This document shows positions 9,138 to 17,099 of a DNA stretch of 64,000 bases, piece by piece. Both the position numbers and the translations under genes were made by a program. The stretch is taken from the NCBI GenBank assembly GCA_019113915.1, contig DXGM01000027.1, positions 1 through 64,000 of the forward strand, written 5' to 3'. How positions within the stretch are numbered: position 1 is the stretch's first letter; every line of letters starts with the position of its first letter. The stretch comes from Candidatus Gordonibacter avicola (lineage in GTDB: Bacteria > Actinomycetota > Coriobacteriia > Coriobacteriales > Eggerthellaceae). The notes under the pieces are model-generated. The model searched no databases. It saw only the letters and a program-made list of their open reading frames with translations, and was not told the DNA's origin.

Positions 9138-10814
9138 CTATCCCAAGTCCCTCTCGTCCAACAGCACCTTCAACGCCCACGGGGGCACCACGGGGTCGGA
9201 ATATCCATCATCCAGAAACACAAACACCGCGTCGTAGGCGGGTTGCTTGCGCGGGAAGGTACCCTGCCCATCCGTGAAGTACACCAGCCCCTTCAAGTCG
9301 GTGAACTCGCGTTTTTCCACCAGCAGGTTCACGTAGTCGAACACCGGGCGGAAGTCCGTGCCGCCGAAACCCTTCAGCTCCATGGTTTTCAGGTACTCGT
9401 CCAGCTGGTCAAGCGAGGTGATTTTCGTGTCCTCTTGCACGCGTGCGTCGCACTGCACAATGTGGATGTTCACACGGTCGTTGAAACTTTCCACGTGCTT
9501 CAAGATGTTGTACGTCTTGCGCATGAACGCCTGCACCAAGTCGCCCGACACCGACTCCGAGGTATCAATGGCAATAACGAAGTCACGCACCGAGCGGTCT
9601 TCCTTATATTCCAAGGGCTCGATGAGCGGCATGTTGCCGTAGCGATCGAGGCCAAACGTGTAGTAGATGTAGTCGAACTCGTCGGCGTTTACGCGCATGC
9701 GCTCGTGCAGCGTGGCGAAGCGGCGCAGGAACTCCGTGTAGTCGTAGCGCTCGCGGTTGATGGCTTGCAGCGCGGCCACCATGTTGCCGGCTTGGTCGCC
9801 CTGGCGCGCCATCTGGGATTCCAGCTCTATCTGGATGCGACGGCTGATGTCTTCCCAGGCGTCCGACAACTCCTTTTCCGTTTGCTCGGAGGCGCTGTCG
9901 GTGGTGGGGGTGTCGTCGGTATCGGTGTCGCTACCGTCGTCGCGCGTTTCGTCTTCGGCGCGCTGTTGTTCGTCATCTTCGTGCTGCTGCGTTTCGTCGC
10001 CTTCGCCGCCGTCGGTCGAGGGCATCTCGGACATGCCGCGCGTGTCATCAAGCGACTCAGAGCCTTCCGTGTTCGGCATCTGGCCGCCCTCGCGGTCCTC
10101 GGTTTGCTGACGCGCCGCGCCGGTGGCACCGCGCTGGGCATCGCCGTCTGCCTCGCTGTACCACATGCCGTGCGAGTCGTGATAGAACAGCGGCGCCAAC
10201 GAGCGCAAATCCACCTTGTTGCCCTCGTTCGAGAAGAAGCGATACAACCGCTCGGCCGTTATCACGCCACCCACCTGCGCCTTCAACAGCTTCAGCGACT
10301 CGCGCGCACGCCGGTCCATGTTCGAGGGGAAGGCCTCCCCCACTAAATCGAGCAGCAACGCCTCAATGGCGATGTCACACGACACGTCCCACGGCTGGCG
10401 CAGCACCGAGTACAACATAAACGGATGGCGGAAGATGCAGTGGAACAGGCAGTGCACCACGTCGCGCACCACTTCATTCGGCGACAGCTTGAAGCGCGCC
10501 ACCACAAATTCTGGGTCGTAATAGAACTTCACACCATCGCTGGCCAGGCCATACACGTCAAAGCTGGGCACAAGCGGCATGCGCCACAGCGCCCGATCAA
10601 GAAAGCGGAAGCGCACGGCCAGCGCCGAGCGCGCCTCTTCCAAAATGTCATTGGCAATGGGAACGCACAGCTCGTAGCGCGCACGGCGCTCGGCGAGTTT
10701 TTCCTCGCTCAGCACGCTCACGCGCTCCGAAGGCTTCGGCTTGGAGAGCATGCCCAAGCGCTCGCGCTCTTTCAGCGCCACATCGCCTTCCAATATGGGC
10801 GTTAAATCTTTCAA
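9138..10814 (-). CDS. VWA-like domain protein with degenerate metallopeptidase-like N-terminus
   Basis: A 558-residue two-part protein. The N-terminal region resembles the DUF2201-type metallopeptidase-like domain, but the expected HExxH reads HCLFH, so zinc proteolysis is doubtful. A strongly acidic, low-complexity linker (D/E/T/Q rich, about residues 225-310) follows. The C-terminal VWA-like domain keeps the MIDAS motif DTSES, the later threonine in GGTD, and FTDG. It is paired with the MoxR ATPase downstream, the classic MoxR-VWA arrangement. The start is ATG at 10814 after a purine-rich GAAAAGGGGG. It probably acts as the metal-dependent adaptor of the ATPase. Confidence 0.87.
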   Translation of the reverse strand: MKDLTPILEGDVALKERERLGMLSKPKPSERVSVLSEEKLAERRARYELCVPIANDILEEARSALAVRFRFLDRALWRMPLVPSFDVYGLASDGVKFYYDPEFVVARFKLSPNEVVRDVVHCLFHCIFRHPFMLYSVLRQPWDVSCDIAIEALLLDLVGEAFPSNMDRRARESLKLLKAQVGGVITAERLYRFFSNEGNKVDLRSLAPLFYHDSHGMWYSEADGDAQRGATGAARQQTEDREGGQMPNTEGSESLDDTRGMSEMPSTDGGEGDETQQHEDDEQQRAEDETRDDGSDTDTDDTPTTDSASEQTEKELSDAWEDISRRIQIELESQMARQGDQAGNMVAALQAINRERYDYTEFLRRFATLHERMRVNADEFDYIYYTFGLDRYGNMPLIEPLEYKEDRSVRDFVIAIDTSESVSGDLVQAFMRKTYNILKHVESFNDRVNIHIVQCDARVQEDTKITSLDQLDEYLKTMELKGFGGTDFRPVFDYVNLLVEKREFTDLKGLVYFTDGQGTFPRKQPAYDAVFVFLDDGYSDPVVPPWALKVLLDERDLG

Positions 10815-10827
10815 AACCGCCCCCTTT

Positions 10828-12876
10828 TCATAAGCTGAAATCTATTCCCGTGTCGGGCACCCAGCGGTGCTTCAGTTCCAACAAACACCCGGTGGCCTGG
10901 GCTCTTCCCTCACGCACGGCCACGGCAAGCTCCGCTTCCACCGTTTGCTCGTCAAGCAGGCCGCGTTCGCACAATTCTTCCAGCGCCGCAAGGTTGGCAT
11001 GCTCGGCAAAGTAGCGACATACCTGGGCGCTGCGGCGTGCGAAAATACCTTCGTACAGCTCGCGCGTTTCATCCGGCAGGCTCATAGGATGCTGCAGCCG
11101 GTAGAGTGCGGCAGGCGCGAACTCGTTCACGTCGACCGCATGGGTCACCCACGAGTCGTAGTATTCGAAGTCGAACACCGTGCCCTTCGCGTTCGTGGTA
11201 ATAAGGTAGGAAGGCGAGCGGTAGCGCGCCGAGAGGCTGGGCACCTGGAAGTCGCCCGACTCGTAGCCATCAATGGGTTCCGGGAAGCGCACGTGCATCC
11301 ATGGAATGGTGCGCGCGGTGGAAAAGGCACCCATACACACGCTTTGCAGATGGTCGTGAATATAGAGTTCGTCCACGCCACTCGTACCGCAAAACGCCAG
11401 GTTAGCCACCTTTGTTACCTGGTCAGGGATGTGCACAATGTGGTCGGGTCCCACGTACAGAAGGCACGTGTCGCCGCCCGCCTTGTTGCCCTCGCGCTCA
11501 CACAAAAGCCCATTTTCCAGGTAGAACAGCGGGTTGCCCTCGGCCACTTCCACCGAAGAAAGCGGTGTGTTGTGTGTGAGCTGGTTCTGCCCCTGCACCA
11601 GAAGTGCGTCCTCGCCAATCTCGCGCACGCGTTCTGACAACGTGAGCGTAATGAGCGCCGTGTCCAAAAACGCGCGCTCACCAATGCGTTCAAGCGAATG
11701 CGGCAAATCCACGCGCATGAGCTGGCGGCACCCGCGAAACGCTTCGGCCCGCACTTCGAACAGCCCCTCGGGCAACTCCACCGCGCGCACCGTGCGATGG
11801 CGCTTGAACGCCTCGGCACCCACGGCGTGAGTACCCGGACGCACGGCATAGGCCGGAGCGAGGCCGATATACTCAGCAAACACGTCATGGCAATAGAGGC
11901 CACCTTGCGCGTCTAAGTCCATGTGCGGGTTCGCGGAGTCAACCGCAATCGCACCTTCATCCACGCTTCGCTGAGCAGGCGTTTTATCGAACGCACGAAA
12001 ACCCAATTGTTCCACCGAGGCAGGCACCCTCACGCGCTGTATGCCGGACAGCGCAAAGGCCTCTTCGCCGATACTCTTCAAACCGAAGGACAGCGAAACA
12101 CTTGTCAGCTTGGCGCAGTGGTAAAACGCCATGGCATCAATGTGCTCCACCGCCGGGGGAATACGCACAGAACCAAGCGCCGTCTTCGCAAACGCCAGCC
12201 GCCCGATGCTTTTGAGAGAATCGGGCAAGGACACCTCGCGCAAACACGCAACCGAATCGAACGCCCTATCTTCAATAACCTGGCATCCCTCGGCCACCGT
12301 GAACTGTTCACAGGCCACCACCAGGCGATACAGCGCGCTCCCATCCTTGGAGTACAGCGCAAGCCCGTCGGTGCTAAAGCGCTCATTATCCTCATCAACC
12401 GAGATTTCGCGAATCTTGAGAAGTGGCAGCGGCTTGGCCTCAAGCTCGCGCACCAGCGGGCCAAACCGCACACGCGTAATGGGAGAATCGCAAAACGAAT
12501 CGTTTTCCAGCTTCACCGTGGGAGCCGTCAGCACCACTTCGGCAAGCTCTCGGCACCCGGCAAACATCGTGCGATCGATAGCCTCAAGCGAAGCCGAAAG
12601 CCGAGCATAGTGCAGATTGCGACACCCATCAAACACGTGGTGCCCCACGAACTCCACCGTATCGGGAAGTTCCACCCGCTCAAGTTCGGTGTGGTTACGG
12701 AACAAGTTCGAAGCAAGGGAGGTGACCGGCACCTCTTCAATGTGCGAGGGAATGGACACGCACGCATCCGACCCCTCATATCCCACAAGACGGATGGTTC
12801 CAGCAGCACGGCAGCGGAAACGGAAGGCACCGAAGTGGCGCTCCTCTACCTCCTGCTGTCTGCTGTCATCATGCAA
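10828..12876 (-). CDS. BspA-type leucine-rich-repeat protein
   Basis: About 680 residues made largely of BspA/LRR_5-like repeats of the type VELPDTVEFVGHHVFDGC, in which a strand and turn are followed by an aromatic-plus-cysteine step. Repeats cover roughly residues 40-550; the last 130 residues are non-repetitive and acidic. There is no signal peptide, so unlike many BspA proteins it should be cytoplasmic. I set the start at a TTG (12876) because GAGAGGGG lies 5 bases upstream. The open frame runs back to an ATG at 12993, but that stretch consists of two inverted repeats and has no ribosome site. First gene of the six-gene operon, 13 bases before the VWA gene. Probably a protein-binding scaffold. 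Confidence 0.8.
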   Translation of the reverse strand: MHDDSRQQEVEERHFGAFRFRCRAAGTIRLVGYEGSDACVSIPSHIEEVPVTSLASNLFRNHTELERVELPDTVEFVGHHVFDGCRNLHYARLSASLEAIDRTMFAGCRELAEVVLTAPTVKLENDSFCDSPITRVRFGPLVRELEAKPLPLLKIREISVDEDNERFSTDGLALYSKDGSALYRLVVACEQFTVAEGCQVIEDRAFDSVACLREVSLPDSLKSIGRLAFAKTALGSVRIPPAVEHIDAMAFYHCAKLTSVSLSFGLKSIGEEAFALSGIQRVRVPASVEQLGFRAFDKTPAQRSVDEGAIAVDSANPHMDLDAQGGLYCHDVFAEYIGLAPAYAVRPGTHAVGAEAFKRHRTVRAVELPEGLFEVRAEAFRGCRQLMRVDLPHSLERIGERAFLDTALITLTLSERVREIGEDALLVQGQNQLTHNTPLSSVEVAEGNPLFYLENGLLCEREGNKAGGDTCLLYVGPDHIVHIPDQVTKVANLAFCGTSGVDELYIHDHLQSVCMGAFSTARTIPWMHVRFPEPIDGYESGDFQVPSLSARYRSPSYLITTNAKGTVFDFEYYDSWVTHAVDVNEFAPAALYRLQHPMSLPDETRELYEGIFARRSAQVCRYFAEHANLAALEELCERGLLDEQTVEAELAVAVREGRAQATGCLLELKHRWVPDTGIDFSL

Positions 12877-12888
12877 CGATACCCCTCT

Positions 12889-12972
12889 CGCTATCCATTT
12901 CATGACGTGCGCAGCACCCGTGCACACCATGAAATGGATAGCGCTGGGAGGACACGAGGCGCCTCCCAGCGC
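12889..12972. other. two adjacent inverted repeats upstream of the LRR operon
   Basis: A perfect 16-bp inverted repeat (12889-12904 with 12928-12943, CGCTATCCATTTCATG) is followed directly by an 11-bp one (12941-12951 with 12962-12972, GCGCTGGGAGG). They lie between the preceding operon's end and the TTG start of the LRR gene. They could be operators or leader hairpins; they do not look like coding sequence. Confidence 0.7.
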
Positions 12973-13014
12973 TACCGGTATAGTTCTTGCCATGCGGGAG
13001 GCACGGCCTGTCTG

Positions 13015-13044
13015 CCTGTATCGGCTCCCCTAAACCGATACAGG
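13015..13044 (-). terminator. hairpin after the zinc-ribbon gene
   Basis: A perfect 10-bp stem (CCTGTATCGG, 13015-13024 with 13035-13044) starts 6 bases past the stop of the zinc-ribbon gene. It lacks a T-tract, so termination is a positional inference. Confidence 0.5.
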
Positions 13045-13049
13045 TGACA

Positions 13050-13382
13050 TTAGAGTGGGCTGCCGCAGTTTTTGCAATGCGTGCGGGTACCCAGCATGTA
13101 GCTGCCGCATTCGGGGCACACTTTCGTACGTCCCAACTCGACGCATTCGTTGCAAAGCGGCCTCTCGAAGGGCGAGCAGAAGAAACAGGCTTTCTTCACC
13201 TCGTTGTTCAGGTGAGTAACCGCCTTCGAATCGTCATGCTCAATGGTCGCGCCGCATTTTTTGCACACGTCCCGCTCGTACGGGTTATACCATCCGCACT
13301 GTGGACAGGGGACGGGGAATTTCATCTCCGCCTTTTTGTGGCAGCGGTTGCACCACGGGCTGCATGTTCGACAATTCGGCAT
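13050..13382 (-). CDS. multi-zinc-ribbon protein
   Basis: A 110-residue, cysteine-rich protein with at least four zinc-ribbon half-sites: CRTC, CNRC, CPQC/CKKC, CFFC/CNEC and CPEC/CKNC. It has no membrane segment. The ATG at 13382 has only a distant AAGG; ATG 13325 (MKFPVPCPQC) has a better site but would lose the first CxxC pair, so the longer form is kept. It is the last gene of the sigma-54 operon. Zinc ribbons of this type bind protein or nucleic acid. A role in maturation, scaffolding or regulation of the molybdopterin enzyme encoded upstream is inference from position. Confidence 0.8.
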   Translation of the reverse strand: MPNCRTCSPWCNRCHKKAEMKFPVPCPQCGWYNPYERDVCKKCGATIEHDDSKAVTHLNNEVKKACFFCSPFERPLCNECVELGRTKVCPECGSYMLGTRTHCKNCGSPL

Positions 13383-13434
13383 TTGCTTCGCTACGCCTTC
13401 TTACCTGAATCGCGTTCGGAGAATGACGCTCTCG

Positions 13435-13698
13435 TTAGTTCTTCGGGGCGCCGGGAGCCTTCGGGGCAGCAGGAGCCTTGGGGGCGCCGGGAGCCTTGGG
13501 GGCGTCATCGAGACCCTGGGGGGTCAACGAGATTTCGGACGGAGCAGGAGCAGTAGCAGCGATAGCATCCTCTGCAGCCTTGCGAGAAGCAGTCAGGTCG
13601 GTACCGCACTTCTTGCACGTTTCATCCGTGGGCTTGTTAAAGGTACCGCACTCGAGGCACTTAACAATGGTAACGGTAGCCGCCGGTCTGAAGCACAT
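13435..13698 (-). CDS. small zinc-ribbon protein with Ala/Pro-rich tail
   Basis: An 87-residue protein. The N-terminal half has a zinc-ribbon-like pair, CLEC..CKKC, spaced 15 residues apart. The C-terminal third is a repeat of APKAPGAPKAP type that is probably disordered. The start ATG at 13698 has an excellent AAGGAG 6 bases upstream. It lies between the ferredoxin gene and a second zinc-ribbon gene, all co-directional with the molybdopterin enzyme. I do not recognise a named family; the tail may be a flexible tether. Confidence 0.78.
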   Translation of the reverse strand: MCFRPAATVTIVKCLECGTFNKPTDETCKKCGTDLTASRKAAEDAIAATAPAPSEISLTPQGLDDAPKAPGAPKAPAAPKAPGAPKN

Positions 13699-13772
13699 AT
13701 CATTCTCCTTACGTTATCGGTGGTTTCGAATCGGTGCCCTGCGGGGGCAGGGCACCGACTATTACTTAGTTC

Positions 13773-14117
13773 TTACTGCTCGGGCACGTACACCCAGGAG
13801 CGCGGCATTTCCTTGGCCTTCGCAGCCAGCTCGTCAACCGTGCCATACTTCATGCACGCGGCCTGGCAGTGATGCACGCAGGTAGGCAGCTTGCCCATAG
13901 CCGTGCGGTCGGCGCAGAGGTCGCAGAGCGACGTCATGACCGGCAGGTAGGTGTACTCGAACTTACCATTGGGGAACATGCGGGGGCCGTCAGCGAACAG
14001 CATAACGCCGTTGGCCTCGCCAGCCTGCCAACCATGCTCGACCTTGCAGGCCATTTCGCAGGAGTGGCAGCCGGTGCACCACTGGTAATCAATCAGAATA
14101 CCGTACTTTTCAGCCAT
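13773..14117 (-). CDS. two-cluster ferredoxin-like electron-transfer subunit
   Basis: A 114-residue FeS protein. One cluster site is CTGCHSCEMAC (C-x2-C-x2-C-x3-C) near residue 15; the second combines CDLC and CVHHC. It is shorter than the four-cluster DmsB-type subunits elsewhere in this window (207-210 residues). The ATG begins one base after the stop of the molybdopterin subunit and uses a GGAGG site inside its last codons, indicating translational coupling. There is no signal peptide, in keeping with a cytoplasmic partner. Its role is to pass electrons to or from the catalytic subunit. Confidence 0.88.
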   Translation of the reverse strand: MAEKYGILIDYQWCTGCHSCEMACKVEHGWQAGEANGVMLFADGPRMFPNGKFEYTYLPVMTSLCDLCADRTAMGKLPTCVHHCQAACMKYGTVDELAAKAKEMPRSWVYVPEQ

Positions 14118-14118
14118 C

Positions 14119-16458
14119 TTAGAATCCTCCCTCGCGAGTCACGATCTCGCTGGGCGAGCAGTCGTTCTCCTTCGTGACCGGATAAATCTTGCAGATCTGG
14201 TTTGCGTACGGAGCGCCGTACAGCGTAGGACCGGTAACACCCTGGACCGTGAGGTTGTTGATGTTGGAGTCGAACACGCCGAACAGGTTGGGCTCTGCAC
14301 CCTCCTGCTCCGGGAACCACCAGCCGTGCTCAGAACGCACGGTGTCAAGCTTGAGCGAGGCGTTGAAGCGCACGCGCTGCTTGCACTTGCCGCGCATGTT
14401 CTCAACCCAGATCCAGTCGCCCTCGGTCACACCAATCTTGGCAGCCGTCTCGGGATGCAGATCGGTCAGCGGGTCGGGATGCGACTCACGCAGACGCGGA
14501 ACCATGCGCTCCTCAGAGTGGAAGTACTCCCACGTACGGGCGCCGGTGGTCAGAACGTACGGATACTCCTCGAACAGCTCAGGCGTGGAGATCGGGGACT
14601 CTGGCGGCTCCTCGTAGTACGGCAGCGGATCGAAGCCCCACGCGTCAAACAGCGTGTTGAACAGCTCGCACTTGCCGGTGTTCGTGTTGAAGCCGGGCTG
14701 ACCGTCGTCACGCAGCCAACCGAGCTCGTACTTGCGATAGGCCCAGTCATCCGGCCAGTCGATGACCTTCTCGGTGAGGTCAAGGAACGTCTGATCGGTC
14801 TTGTGCGGCCAACCAGCATGGAAGCGGTTACCGGACTGAATCCACCAGGTCATCAGCTCGACGTCCGTCTCCCACGGGAACAGCCTGGGATTGAGCTTCT
14901 TGCCAATCTCAAGGATGATCTGCTCGTCGGACTTGGCCTCGTAGTAGTCGCCAACCTTCACGATGGAGCGCAGCGGCCACCACCACACACGAGCGGAGTT
15001 ACGCTCGCAGCTCATGCCGCAGGGCAGCACGATGTCGGCGCACGCAACAGCCGTCGGGGTCATGAACACGTCGACCACCACGTTGTAGTCAACCGAACGC
15101 ATGGCGCGGTACACGCGCGGAGCCTCGGAGGACATGTTCGCGAAGGTGTTCGTGGACTGGATGAACAGCATGCGAATGGGATACGGCTCGCCCGTCTCGA
15201 TGGCGTTGAGGACGGTGTCGCCGTTGGCCGTCGGGTCGAAGCCGAGAGCGTGCAGCGGAGAGGTCTCCACGCCGAGCATCTTGCCGAGCATCTCGTCAGA
15301 GAGGTTCCACATGCCGCAGCCATAGGAGTCAGGAATGTCGTAAGCGCAACGCGGGATCATCATGCCGCCGGGCACGTCGATGTCGCCGCAGATGGCGCCG
15401 AGGGAGAGCAGAGCCTGGGCCAGCGGAATGCCGCAGACGGTCTGGTCAACCTTGAGGCCCCACTGAATCGTGGAGGGGTTGCCGGAAGCATAGAGGCGAG
15501 CAGCCTTGCGGATGTCCTCAGCGTCAACGCCAGCGATCTCAGCGGCACGCTCGGGCGGGTACTCGCGGCAGCGCTCGGCCAGCTCTTCGAAGCCGTAGCA
15601 CCAGTTCTCAACGAAGTCATGATCGTACAGATCCTCTTCGATGACAACGTTCAGCATAGCGATAACAACAGCAGCGTCGGTACCAGGACGCACCGGCAGC
15701 CACACCTCAGCCTTAGAGGCCAACCACGTGCAGGACGGGTCGAGGACGAGCAGCTTGGTGCCGCCTTCCTTCATGACGTCGACGATCCAGTGACCGAAGA
15801 AGCCGTCGCCGTTGGAGATGAGGGCGTTGTTGCCGACGTTCAGGATGTAGTCGGGGAACACGTACTCGGGGTCAGCGTAGCGCTTCTCGAGGTGCTGCGA
15901 GCAGTCAGCCACGAAGAAGTCGCCCATGAAGCAGTGACCGATGGTCGTACGGGGCAGGTAGCACGCGTCGCCGGAGAGGAAGCCGAGCACGAAGTTCGGG
16001 CTGCCGAACGCGGCATAGCTCAGGTACGGGGTCTGCCAGCAGATGTTACGGCCGGTGCCCTGCATGGACACGATGGACTCGGGGCCGTAGTCTTCCCAGA
16101 TAGCACGCACATGCTCGGCGATGTCGTCGATAGCCTCATCCCACGTGATGCGCTCCCACTTGTTCTCGCCGCGCTCGCCTACGCGCTTCAGGGGGTACTT
16201 CAAACGATCCTTGTGATAGAACGTCTCGACAACGTCGAGGCAACGCATGCACAGACGACCCTGGTTGTAGGGGGACAGCGGGTCGCCCTCAATCTTCTCA
16301 ACCTTGTTGTCCTTGGTGTAATAGAGAACGGAGCAACCGTTGTGGCAACCAGGAGCGGTCCACATGTTGGTGCGGGTAACCGTGTACTCGCCCTCCTGCC
16401 ACTGCCAGTCGGTTTTATAGACGTCTTTGTTGACGCCCTCAAGCTCGTTGGTAAGCAT
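14119..16458 (-). CDS. cytoplasmic molybdopterin oxidoreductase, catalytic subunit
   Basis: A 779-residue member of the DMSO-reductase family. The N-terminus has no Tat signal. Cysteines at CHNGC and at CMRC, about 30 residues on, form an incomplete or variant 4Fe-4S site: the third cysteine of the usual C-x3-C-x3-C set is a leucine. Pterin-binding signatures include GERGENKWERITWDEA and the C-terminal GDWIWVEN/APYANQ region. Absence of Tat plus a small ferredoxin partner recalls the acetylene-hydratase/pyrogallol-transhydroxylase/catechol-dehydroxylase branch; that placement is a guess. The gene is behind a -24/-12 promoter and a 55-residue gene, and followed by the ferredoxin and two zinc-ribbon genes. 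The substrate is unknown. Confidence 0.88.
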   Translation of the reverse strand: MLTNELEGVNKDVYKTDWQWQEGEYTVTRTNMWTAPGCHNGCSVLYYTKDNKVEKIEGDPLSPYNQGRLCMRCLDVVETFYHKDRLKYPLKRVGERGENKWERITWDEAIDDIAEHVRAIWEDYGPESIVSMQGTGRNICWQTPYLSYAAFGSPNFVLGFLSGDACYLPRTTIGHCFMGDFFVADCSQHLEKRYADPEYVFPDYILNVGNNALISNGDGFFGHWIVDVMKEGGTKLLVLDPSCTWLASKAEVWLPVRPGTDAAVVIAMLNVVIEEDLYDHDFVENWCYGFEELAERCREYPPERAAEIAGVDAEDIRKAARLYASGNPSTIQWGLKVDQTVCGIPLAQALLSLGAICGDIDVPGGMMIPRCAYDIPDSYGCGMWNLSDEMLGKMLGVETSPLHALGFDPTANGDTVLNAIETGEPYPIRMLFIQSTNTFANMSSEAPRVYRAMRSVDYNVVVDVFMTPTAVACADIVLPCGMSCERNSARVWWWPLRSIVKVGDYYEAKSDEQIILEIGKKLNPRLFPWETDVELMTWWIQSGNRFHAGWPHKTDQTFLDLTEKVIDWPDDWAYRKYELGWLRDDGQPGFNTNTGKCELFNTLFDAWGFDPLPYYEEPPESPISTPELFEEYPYVLTTGARTWEYFHSEERMVPRLRESHPDPLTDLHPETAAKIGVTEGDWIWVENMRGKCKQRVRFNASLKLDTVRSEHGWWFPEQEGAEPNLFGVFDSNINNLTVQGVTGPTLYGAPYANQICKIYPVTKENDCSPSEIVTREGGF

Positions 16459-16505
16459 ACCTTGAATCCCTTCTGTTCGTCTTTAAGAATCGGTTCTCGA
16501 ATTCT

Positions 16506-16673
16506 TTAGACTTCCCCGTCTTTCAGCTGCGGACGGAACGGTTTCGTCCAGTCGCGCCCGGAAGCATCCTGCGCCTTCTGGTTCCATGCCTGCTTGTTCT
16601 TCTCCGGATCCTTCAGGTGTTCCTTGATACGCTTCTCCTGATACTCTGGATCCTTGTGCTTGTCTTCCGCCAT
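16506..16673 (-). CDS. 55-residue protein leading the sigma-54 operon
   Basis: A short gene with an excellent ribosome site (AGGAGG, 8 bases before ATG at 16673) encodes MAEDKHKDPEYQEKR.. ending KDGEV. It is very hydrophilic, rich in Lys, Asp, Glu and Gln, has no cysteine, and looks helical or disordered. It lies about 100 bases downstream of the -24/-12 promoter and 47 bases before the molybdopterin gene. I do not recognise the family. The strong start signal and clean operon position make it a likely real gene. It might be a chaperone or regulatory peptide of the enzyme. Confidence 0.75.
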   Translation of the reverse strand: MAEDKHKDPEYQEKRIKEHLKDPEKNKQAWNQKAQDASGRDWTKPFRPQLKDGEV

Positions 16674-16780
16674 CTGTAAAGCCTCCTCTCCGTTTTTGAC
16701 TCGCCATGCGACATGGCCTTCTCTGAGATCGTGAACATCCCCCGTTTCTCACGAAACTCGTTCACGCTTGCCCCTATAGA

Positions 16781-16796
16781 TGCATGTACTGTGCCA
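16781..16796 (-). promoter_or_regulatory. sigma-54 (-24/-12) promoter
   Basis: On the minus strand this reads TGGCACAGTACATGCA. The invariant GG and GC are present with 10 bases between them, and TGGCAC is a perfect -24 core. Transcription would begin near 16770, leading into the 55-residue gene and the molybdopterin operon. RpoN is encoded just upstream. Confidence 0.8.
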
Positions 16797-16946
16797 GTTT
16801 TGCCAAAAATATCGAAAAAAGTTTTGTATTCCCTGGTCAATATACCTAACAAGAATTGGGAGAAGAATTTGGAGCACCGATAGCCCGTGGTACGAAATTG
16901 AAAAAGAGACGTTGAATTCTCGTTTTTGAACTGTTTCTTGGCTGAA

Positions 16947-17004
16947 ATGCTCATTTTGAGACAGATTGCTGAGAACGGTTCGGACGGCGGTCAAAAATGA
17001 GCAT
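16947..17004. promoter_or_regulatory. candidate enhancer (UAS) inverted repeat
   Basis: ATGCTCATTTTGA (16947-16959) is mirrored by TCAAAAATGAGCAT (16991-17004), differing by one base of length. It lies about 180-235 bases upstream of the predicted sigma-54 start, the usual distance for an activator site. Which activator binds is not known; the protein at 2788-5028 is one candidate. Confidence 0.5.
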
Positions 17005-17099
17005 CGAGCGGTGAGGCCGTGCGGGGGACGGCAGAAATGGGGGAATGAGCGGTTGGATGGCGGCGCGGGCGCTGGATGAAAATGAGAAAGCGGGGGGCG

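Noticed and set aside
7452-10346. A 964-codon plus-strand open frame
   Set aside because: It is antisense to the MoxR and VWA genes, with no start signal and no recognisable motif.
14326-16509. A 727-codon plus-strand open frame
   Set aside because: It is antisense to the molybdopterin catalytic gene, which has strong family motifs on the minus strand.
16483-16994. Overlapping minus-strand frames of 81-113 codons
   Set aside because: They cover the -24/-12 promoter and overlap the 55-residue gene, which has a far better ribosome site; composition does not look like protein.
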